From Copromyces sp. CBS 386.78 (lineage: Eukaryota > Ascomycota > Sordariomycetes > Sordariales > Sordariaceae): DNA of 64,000 nt. The stretch spans positions 62,001-126,000 of the forward strand of contig MU839174.1 of assembly GCA_030685235.1 (NCBI GenBank), written 5' to 3'. Numbering within the stretch: the first letter of the stretch is position 1; the number at the start of each line of letters is the position of its first letter. This document shows, piece after piece, positions 56,309 to 64,000 of this stretch. Under the pieces are notes generated by a model that worked only from the letters and a program-made list of their open reading frames with translations, was not told the origin of the DNA and searched no databases. A program made the position numbers and the translations under genes.

Positions 56309-58020
56309 ACATTTTTGTTTCTCGTTATCCCACTTTTCTTGTCATCTTGTTTGAATCATCAGCATATCATCGAGCGACTCAAGTCTAGTCATGTAGAAGA
56401 TGGAGTTAGATACCCGTACCCTCCGCGTTCAGTTGTATGTATAAACTTAAATTTTAATGTGTAAAACCTCGTCCCGTAACCTGCATGTGTTGTCATTGTC
56501 TTACTTGGTTCTCGTATGCTCTCGTTTGGATATACCAATGAATGGATGCAGAGCGTTCCCGTTGTTGTTTTAACCTCGTACCGCCTGAATTTATTCTGTC
56601 ATGGCATCTACAGGATACATCTGGCACCCCAACTACATACGCCACTTCCCAACGACCGAATTGCCAGCTTCGGTTATTTGTACCCTTTTGCAGGCGACTA
56701 CGGCAGTTTGGTTGAAGTGGTTCATTATAGTCCATAACATATTCTACCTTCGACATTGCTACTCTCGTTAAGCGCGTGCCACTATCTCAGAATATTACAG
56801 CCCTTCAATTACAATTACATCTTGTCATTTTAAATCCTTCGTACAAGTCAAAAAGGTATCTCACAGTCACACATCAAAATCCAACAATTTGATGCATTAA
56901 GAAACTAATGGCTCCACTCAACTCCACGGTCGTTTGAGCAAACATCATCAATAACTACCAAAAGAAAGAAACGAAGCAGGATGAGTTACCTACCTAACCA
57001 GCCATGTTTAATGGGGCGCAAAAGATAAAGAGTAGAGGAATAAGACAAATGTAAGGGGAGAAAAAGAAAAAGAAATGGAAAAAAGAAAAAAAGAAAGATA
57101 ACATACATACAACACCAGGGATTCGCTGGTCGTCACCGACCCAACTACTAGTCTGGCCCTCACTGGCTTATCTATGGGAGAGCGGACGGGATCCCGAGTT
57201 TTCCAGTGGGTATGGTCGTATGTGATTAATTCTTGCTAAAGCAAGAGGTTATATATTGATTGTTGGGGGATTCGCAAGTGACAAACTGAAGCGTCAACTC
57301 ACACTCATTGTTGCCTGTCGTCCGGGTACCACCAATGATGACGCTACAAAGTGGCTTAGGCGAAGTCTATAACATAATTGAAGATGAGGAAGGAAGAAAG
57401 AGGAGGAAGCTACACGTGGGTGGGTGGACGGATGGATGGGAAAAGGGCTGGGTTCTCTTATGCGATGGGATGGCAGGAACCACACCAGACCAGATGGGAT
57501 GGAAGAGGACAAGATCAGATTGAATGGTAACGCAGCCATCTAGGTATCTATCTGGCAGCTGATAGCATAGGTAGCATGCTGCCATCGCAACGGTAGTGAG
57601 TGTGCTTCAGCAGTGAGAATACTAGGTCTGCAGGGGGCAAAAGATCCATGGTTGTTAGATGGAAGTCATGGACATGGAAGGCAGGTCACGTCGTAGGGGC
57701 TGAAAGATATCAGATACGATCGGTTCATGCCTTCTTTAATTGTTTTTATTTTTTTATATGTATAAGATCCGAGCAAGCATTGAATCAAATCATCAGCTGA
57801 GACCCATTCACATCTAGGTAAGTAAGATTGCATCATCATCAAAAAATCGCTTGCTAATATTTTCGTATCCAAAGCAGATCTAGCCAAGGTAACTCTCGTT
57901 ATCCAACTCGACATCAATCATTTCACCCCATCAGCCTCTACGGTATCCAGGGCAGACATCCTTCCCAACACACTAGACCTAAAGCCGAGCTTCAGACAGT
58001 TGAACTAGGGTCGGCCCCGC
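56309..58020. other. Convergent intergenic region
   Basis: 1.7 kb between the amidase and the minus-strand small secreted protein. It contains a purine-rich A/G tract (57055-57105) and several T-rich or A-rich patches. No gene supported. Confidence 0.5.
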
Positions 58021-58630
58021 TTAAGCAACGGTACCAACAACAGTAGCATCGACCTCCTCGCAAACGACCTTCCTCCAGGTGTAGATCTCGCCAACCACCC
58101 AGGTGGGGCTAGGGCCCGTGGTCTCATCGGTGCAGGTAGTCTGGATGGTGGTTGAACCGGAGGCGGTGTAACTGTTTTTTTCCCGTCAGCCAAGTATTCA
58201 TTTGCAGCCCAAGTGGTGGGTGGGTAAGGTAAACTCACGTCTCATCCGCAGCAACAACAGTCTCGCTCAGCACCAGCGTGCCGTCAGTCCTGTTATACTT
58301 GAAGCTGGCCGCGCTGCCCTCGGGCGCGCCCTCGGGCGCGGCGCACTGGTACTCGGTCTCGCCGTAGAAGAAGTCGGTCAGACGGTTGGAGGCGGTGCTG
58401 CACGAGTAGACCAGCTCGGTCTTGTCGGAGGACAAGGCGAAGTTGACGTAACCCCAGCTGTTCTGGTGAGCGGGGGTGCTGAAGATGTAGTCGGCGTGGA
58501 AGTCAAACTTGGAGACAGTCCAGGTGAGTTCAGAGGTGGTCTCGGTGGCCTTGACGGCGGTGCTGGCGGGGGCAGCAGAGACGGTGGCGGCGAGGGCCAA
58601 GGCGGCGGCGGCGCGGGTGAAGTTGACCAT
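58021..58630 (-). CDS. Small secreted protein resembling Alt a 1 (AA1-like) family
   Basis: 180-aa secreted protein, exons 58630-58239 and 58171-58021 on the minus strand (67-nt intron, GTGAGT donor, ACAG acceptor; the splice joins DET/YTASGSTT in frame). Signal peptide MVNFTRAAAALALAATVSAAPA. The mature part has the pattern of the Alt a 1 beta-barrel family: TWTVSKFDF, an Asn/Ser-rich loop, VYSCSTASNRL, YQC, a basic-hydrophobic FKYNRTDGTLVLSE strand, then DETYTASG and IQTTC. Four cysteines remain in the mature chain near the expected places, plus one near the end. Alt a 1 relatives are allergens and secreted plant-interaction proteins; role here is inferred. The assignment rests on motif resemblance only. 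Confidence 0.68.
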
Positions 58631-59189
58631 TTTGATGGATTGGGTGGTGGTTGGTTAGTTGGTGGTGTGATTAGGAATTAAGGTTTAGGTTGGAATGTTG
58701 GATTTGTTGGTGGAAATGCTGGATGAGATGAAGGTTGAAGACAGAAAGGGATATCAAGATCTTATACTTGAAGATCTTGGGGGACGGATGTCGGATGACG
58801 GACTGGAGTCTCAGGTCGACCCACTGATGATGACCATCCCTGTATCCACCAGACCGGATCCTTCGATTCACCATGCCGCTGTTACCGTACATGCTGGTAG
58901 CTGGCTGTTACGTTGCGGTTCCTGTCGCTCGCCTGCCCTGCCCGCCAGTTGACCGTCACCTCATCAAAAGTCACCGCCATCGGCTACCAGCTCGTATCGT
59001 CGTGGCGTGTTTGGTGGTCCGAACAAGAAGGGGAAAGTTCGGCATCCACCCACCGGCTTGTGGGGGACCGGCCACATGGCGGTTCGGATTTCAAAACACC
59101 GAGTCAACGGAAAAGAAGCATGGAGAAGAGTTGGGTTGCTGCCTGCAGCTTGCAGCTGGGAATCGAACCGAGGGAAATCGGAACACGTA

Positions 59190-59227
<38 letters not shown>

Positions 59228-60451
59228 CCGAAAGCGAGGCGTGACGATGCCAAGAAGATGGATGCAACTCTTCTTTCTCGTATTTCCCCTTCCCAGCGGG
59301 AGTTAAAACACAAGCTAGGCTAAATACACCGTAGCTTCGGGCGATTCTCCCTGGTTTTGGTCCCCTAAATGCCCTGGCAGGGAAATATACGGGCTTCGCG
59401 AAACCTCAGGGTAGCAGTGTATGTGGGTGGCTCATTCGACAATGGCCAAGACGAGGGCGGAGAGGGGTCCAAGGGAGATATGGAGACACTGGCTCCGTAT
59501 AAGTCCACCTTGGGCGCTTATTTCTTCGTGTTAATGGCTGGGCATAGCGATGAGATCATCAACCAAGGAGCTCAAAGGAATGGATTGTTGGGAGACCATG
59601 AAAGCGGAGGTAGAAGGTGGGTGAGAATTTTGATCTTGCCTCCGTTGCTACACTGCGGCACAACGCTACACCAACAACACCATACCACGAGATCGCCATC
59701 GCCCAAAACGTGGGTTGTCAGCAAAGGTAACATTGCAGCGGCACCGAGTGCGACAGCGGCTCAGCAGGGACCGCAAGGGCGGTGCGCGATCGCAGCATGC
59801 AGTGTCGCCCAAAACTCGAACAAGAGTTCGGCAATGATCCCTTCCACGAATCAACGAACACCAATTCATCTTCTTGGTAACATTTGTACGAGTGCATGGG
59901 GCCATCGGTTCCGCTGGTCCCTGGAGAGGCTGAGTTGAGGCGACACTGAGGTTTCCGAGTCTCTCCAATCAAGACAAAAGCCCGAAGCGGTGTGAAGAGG
60001 GGAATTTGAACGACACGAAAGGGAACGTTGTCGTAACATGATGTCTTTTTCAAAATAGAGGACGTTCTTACTAAGGACTGGTTGCGATACGAACTGATAT
60101 GAGCTGAGAAGGATCGGTCTATCGACTTGTTCTGGTGTTCGCTGACCTGGAGCTCAGTAAGCAACCACATCGTGCAGTGGACGGAGGTCAGGTGACAATG
60201 ACATTAAAAAAAGTTAAAAAAAATGTCTGGAAACTGACACTGGATGGAAGCTGACGATGATCTACATCGCGCTGTGGATGTTTTGCTCGTGCTAGGGTCT
60301 ACACGAGATCGGGAGGATACGATCGCGGTCTCTGTTCCGCTCTGGTGGGTAAACCAAGACCTGGGCCGGGGCAAAAAGAACGGTGTAAATAGGAGCATTG
60401 TCTGAGAGATCGGCAAGAACGGGACCCCTTTTCGTTGGATTGAAGTCGACC
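58631..60451. other. Gene-poor stretch with 34-nt poly-T
   Basis: 1.8 kb upstream of the small secreted protein and downstream of the HET gene. Two overlapping antisense frames (59369-59938 plus, 59718-60170 minus) have no domain. A 34-nt poly-T run occupies 59194-59227. Confidence 0.45.
59194..59227. repeat. 34-nt poly-T tract
   Basis: Uninterrupted T homopolymer. It could be a retrotransposition poly-A tail in reverse or simple slippage; no target duplication was found. Confidence 0.95.
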
Positions 60452-62817
60452 TCAGCAAATACGCAACACCTCCTCCGCTTCCGTTCCGTCGAAAGCATTA
60501 ACAGGACAGTCTGATAACTCACCCGTCCTGAAGGCACCGACGCGCCGATAGACCGTCGGCCCTCCTTTCCCATCCTCATTTTTGGCCGGCACCAAAACCA
60601 AGCCAGCCTGGAATTGTCGTTTCCAGTAGTGACTAACCAGCCCTTCCCACCCCATCAACAAGACGAGCAAGACTTGCACCCCCTCGGTCGGCGTATCATC
60701 GTCCATGTACACAATGACAGGCGATTTTGGGTCCTTCCTTTCAACGTACAACCGATCTTCGGGATAATTCTGCACATCCAGCTCCGTCTTCGCCAGGCCC
60801 TTCCGCACGCGGCCCTTCAAGACAATCGTAATCTCACCCTCTTTATCGGGTCTGTATTTCGACTCGAACGCGGGGTTGGGAAATTCGACCAGCTCGGAAA
60901 GGTAGGCGACGCTGGTGACGGACTCGACCAAAAACCGCTTGTTTCCGTTCCAATGGTCAGGCCGTTGGGTATTCTTTTCACTGTCGGCAATGTTCTTCAG
61001 CGATTCCTTCACATTGAGTTCCTTGGCAGCCCATGACCACGAAGGGGCGTTGGAACCAGAGACGACGTTGTTTCGCTCGCCTAACTCGCGGGTGAAGCGC
61101 CAGAGGAGGTCGAGCGGGTAGAGCTCTCGCCAGGTTCCGGTAACGTAGGTGAAGGAGCGAAAGTGCTCAATGGCGCGGGCGATGCCGGCCATGGCGAAGA
61201 GGCGGTCGGAGGTGAAGGTGAGGGAGGTGCCGATGAAGGTCTTTGCGATTTTTTCCCAGGCGAGGAAGGAGGGGAACGTGTGCTCGATCAGGTGTTTTGC
61301 CCTGTCCTTTTCTTCCTGGGTGTCCTCATCCATCTGCTGTTCTTCGCCATTGCAGAGTGCCTCGAACACCGTCTTGGAGGAGAAGGGGGTGTCCCCGGTG
61401 GCTCGCAAGGTAGGCTCCGTGAGGCGCTGTCGTACTCGGGGCGTGTCAGTCTTAAATGGCCACGACTCGGCGAAAGCTTGACGACGACATTCCCAGAAGA
61501 GCTGGGGAGCTCCAAAGTAGACCGCTCGCGAGGACAGGACGCTTTCCTGGAAGACCCACCCTCGGTTGAACAGGGGCGACTGTTCCACATTCTCCGTGAA
61601 GGTATTTTCGAGGAGCGAGTTGACAGCGTATACAGTGGACTTGTCGTCGCACTTCTTGATAAGGCATGGGCTAGTCTGTAGCGGGTTCCTTGGGGTGTAG
61701 CAGCCATCATTGCCGCCAGTTCCCAGTGCAGTGATGTTGCAGCGGGAATGACCATAAACGTCACTCATGGTGAGACCCTCCCTTTGCCAGTCCTCCTTGG
61801 CTTTGGAACCACTTTGGATGATGCAGAGGGAATCGATCCAGATATACCGACATCCGAGTTGCTGGGTGATCTTCATGGCATCCCGAAAGGTCTTGGACAG
61901 CCTGTCATCAAGCGGTATGCTATCCTGCAACTGGGCCATGTTCTCTGTCTCCAGCTTCAAGTTGTGCGCTTTTGTAGATATGGACCAGGAGTGGCTGAGC
62001 GTGAGGTAGTGTGCCTTCTTTTGAACGAGTCCTTCCGCAGCCGAAATCACCAACCGGGGAGCTAGTTTGCCGGGTACTTGTCCCACATCGATGACTCGCG
62101 TCGGAAACCATGTGGCAGTGGGATCCTGTTGCGTGGAGGAATAGCGGTTGCACTCGGGATGGTTCTCAACGCAGTCTTTCAGCCAGTATTGCATGGATTT
62201 GAGTATTTCGGGAGCATCCGAGGACGTGGAAAGTGGGAGATTGGAGTCAGGGCCTGTCTGAGAGTACGTATCTGGAGGCACAACGTCAGAAACACCTCGA
62301 ATTTTCCTCTCAAGACAGTCAACTCACCACTTCGAACCTTCCGCAGATGGACAGTGACGAAGTCATCCATGATCCATGCTCCAGAAAAGTCATAGCTCTC
62401 ATTGTATCGCTCTTCCAGCCAGTCGTCAATCCCGGCAACATCATTCGCCATGTCATCATCAACTTCCAGCTCTTGTATCCGGCTTGTCTCAAGCCAGACC
62501 GCGTAAGGCCCAGCACAGGCCACAACCTGTACAAGACCGGTATGGTGCTCGTCTTTTGACCATTCAAAGTATTGGTCCTTCTTGCTGATCAGGGTACAGA
62601 GATGGCACCCTGCGGCAGCGGATGCATCCAGCTTCTCCAAGCTTTCACTGTGGAAGAAGCGCAGTTTCTCTTCCTCTCCGGAATCGCCGTCCAATGCCCA
62701 GCTGCTGTGGCCCGTCCATGGTTTCACCCTTGCTAGTCGTTCTTGGACCCAGTCGGAGTGCACGATGCGGGAGCAACGATGGCATAGGACGTGAGGGATG
62801 ACGCCGTTGGAAGTCAT
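60452..62817 (-). CDS. HET-domain (heterokaryon incompatibility) protein
   Basis: 769-aa protein, exons 62817-62328 and 62271-60452 on the minus strand; the 56-nt intron (GTGAGT donor) splits an Asp codon. The N-terminal part holds paired cysteines (CHRC, CHLC), as often precede HET domains. The HET domain at about 255-400 shows YLTLSHSWS (the usual ALSYCWG-like box), FRDAMKITQQLGCRYIWIDSLCIIQ, DWQREGLTMSDVYGHSRCNITAL and RGWVFQESVLSSRAVYF. The C-terminal 350 residues include the DRLFAMAGIA and PSWSWAAKE motifs frequent in this class. HET proteins trigger cell death on non-self recognition in some fungi, but most family members are untested. No NACHT or WD40 module is attached. Confidence 0.92.
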
Positions 62818-63418
62818 ATTGGAGGGTCGCTAACGCAGGTCGTTATCGGTACCGTTTCGGAAAAGAGGGAAGCTCCGAGGGGGTGTTGTTGTTGTCGTGT
62901 ACCGTGTACTCGACCCCGCGCGAGCTTACGGGAGCTCGCTTCAAACGAAGCCATGCTCGTCCGTTGTGCGGCTGATGGCTGAATGTAACGGTGCATGTAC
63001 AGGGTATATCGAATGAGCCAAGTAACGCCACAAAAAGCCCGTCAGCGCCGCAAAGAAGGGTGTCGAATGTTGTGGTGATGATTTGGGAGTGGTGCCAAAA
63101 GGTGTTGTTGTTGGTTGCGAGGTGGGCGGGGAAATCGCGGTTGTTCCCGAACGGCCTCTCCCTCAAATGTTGTCTTAAAGACACTCTGTAATTGCGTATT
63201 GTCAAGCAGTATGGAACACTCAAAACAGTATGTAACAGTCGGATAGTCCCTTGAATTATAACCGTTTGATTAGTGGGGCTGGGTACCTAATGACAATGGA
63301 AAGAGTCTCCTACACTATCTCTTACAGTGCGGTTGTAGCGCGTTAACCTGTTAAGGTAGTGCCTACTAGAATGACCCGTCTACAGCGGTATGTTACCTCT
63401 TCCCCTCCCAATTCGCCT
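62818..63418. other. Upstream region of the HET gene
   Basis: 600 bp between the HET start codon and the 3' end of the next minus-strand gene. No coding signal. It should contain the HET promoter. Confidence 0.45.
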
Positions 63419-64000
63419 CTAGTTCCCCCTCCGCCCAAAGCACTCAAAATGCCCTCCTCCATTCGCAATCCGTTCCGCTACACCACGTCAGCTCCGTCCA
63501 TCACAGGTAGGAAATGAAACAAAACAGTACTTACTCAGATTCAACGAAGCCCACGTATCCCGCTTCTGCGCCCCCGAATCACAAATACACGACAGCATAT
63601 CTCCCGACACACCACCTCCATAGAGCCAGCAATCACAAAAGTCACGGCAAAAGTTGGCCGTGCCAGACAAATCCTCCACCTTCCCATCCTTCGCCTCAAA
63701 CCACTTCAGCCTGCTCTCCTTGGCGTCAAACCAAATGCATTGGTTGAGATCCAAGCTCGTCTCGCGCCACCCGTGAAGCTTTGGGTGGGATGCCTCGTGG
63801 GAGTCATCGGTGAGCTTGCAGAAGCCGCTGAGGGAACAGGCGGCTTTGTCCACTTGCCAGTTGACGCACGATTTGCGGAAGCTGTCGACCATGGGTTTTT
63901 GGTTGGCGTCCGTGTTGGCGATTTCAGCGGCCGAGATTGGGGGAGTGAGGGTGGTGAGGGTGGTGAGGACGGTGAGAAGGTGGAACAGGGTGGATGGGTG
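63419..64000 (-). CDS. Secreted cyanovirin-N-like cysteine-rich protein (5' end outside window)
   Basis: Partial gene on the minus strand. The open frame enters at the window edge inside a signal peptide (LFHLLTVLTTLTTLTPPISA), so the ATG lies beyond 64000. The exon runs to 63535, a 57-nt intron (GTAAGT donor, GTGTAG acceptor) follows, and a last exon 63477-63419 ends at TAG. The mature protein shows CVNH-type signatures: FRKSCVNW, TSLDLNQCIWFD....LKW and, across the splice, LNLTERIANGGGHFECF, which looks like the second-half consensus. An extra Cys-rich insert (FCRDFCDCW, LSCICDSG) is unusual. CVNH proteins bind glycans. No other member is in the window, and similarity is by motif only. Confidence 0.6.

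Noticed and set aside
59149..59227. tRNA B-box-like sequence (minus-strand GGTTCGATTCCCA) next to the 34-nt poly-T, suggesting a SINE
   Set aside because: On the minus strand the A-run lies 5' of the B box, opposite to a tRNA-derived SINE, and no cloverleaf or A box was found.
59369..60170. Overlapping opposite-strand frames of 189 and 150 codons
   Set aside because: Mutually overlapping, no domain, no signal peptide and no splice support.

Overview
The window is filamentous-ascomycete DNA, most likely from a sordariomycete and possibly Sordariales. Genes are spaced one to two kilobases apart. Introns are short (about 50-130 nt) with GTAAGT/GTATGT-type donors, ACTAAC/CTAAC branch sites and CAG/TAG acceptors. 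Gene families are typically fungal: NACHT-ankyrin receptors, a HET-domain protein, Pth11/SAT4-type rhodopsin-domain membrane proteins, an RNA-silencing RNA-dependent RNA polymerase and secreted plant-polymer enzymes. One retrotransposon has an extremely AT-rich interior that looks mutated by RIP (repeat-induced point mutation). No species can be named from sequence alone.

Layout. At 0.3-10.7 kb lie two full-length paralogous NLR-like receptors in tandem (NACHT_N helices, NACHT NTPase, ankyrin repeats, conserved C-terminal tail). At 11.1-12.8 kb is a protein with two EthD-like barrels followed by an alpha/beta hydrolase. At 13.5-17.7 kb is a three-exon cellular RdRP with an N-terminal RRM-like domain, a DLDGD active site and a C-terminal RGG tract. 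At 19.9-21.2 kb is a zinc-site-bearing MetE/UROD-superfamily enzyme, followed by a decayed P450 C-terminus. At 23.0-26.8 kb are a multi-pass membrane protein, a free-standing secreted cytochrome domain (CDH-type, AA8-like) and a frameshifted copper LPMO-like gene. At 27.9-37.7 kb is a cluster of three intact rhodopsin-domain paralogues sharing one four-exon plan, one decayed paralogue, and 2 kb of protein-like debris. tRNA-Gly(TCC) and tRNA-Asn(GTT) lie at 39.3-40.0 kb. An F-box protein (41-42.7 kb) is followed by a diverged tandem repeat and a possible inverted-repeat element. A 5.53-kb copia-type LTR retrotransposon with a perfect 5-bp target duplication fills 44.4-50.0 kb. A MITE-like element (51.0-51.4 kb) precedes a fourth, structurally different rhodopsin-domain gene (51.9-53.3 kb), a highly codon-biased secreted amidase (54.5-56.3 kb), an Alt a 1-like small secreted protein (58.0-58.6 kb), a HET-domain protein (60.5-62.8 kb) and a secreted cyanovirin-N-like protein cut by the window end.

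How the genes relate. There is no obvious single biosynthetic cluster. The common theme is accessory, environment- and self/non-self-facing biology: intracellular NLRs and a HET protein (allorecognition or innate-immunity type), an RdRP for genome defence beside a transposon that shows genome-defence scars, expanding 7-TM surface receptors, and several secreted proteins. Repeated local duplication (the NLR pair, the rhodopsin cluster) and decay (P450, LPMO, rhodopsin relic, 31-33 kb debris) mark it as a fast-evolving region. Exon structures were inferred by eye from splice consensus and reading-frame continuity. They are internally consistent in phase but not transcript-verified.
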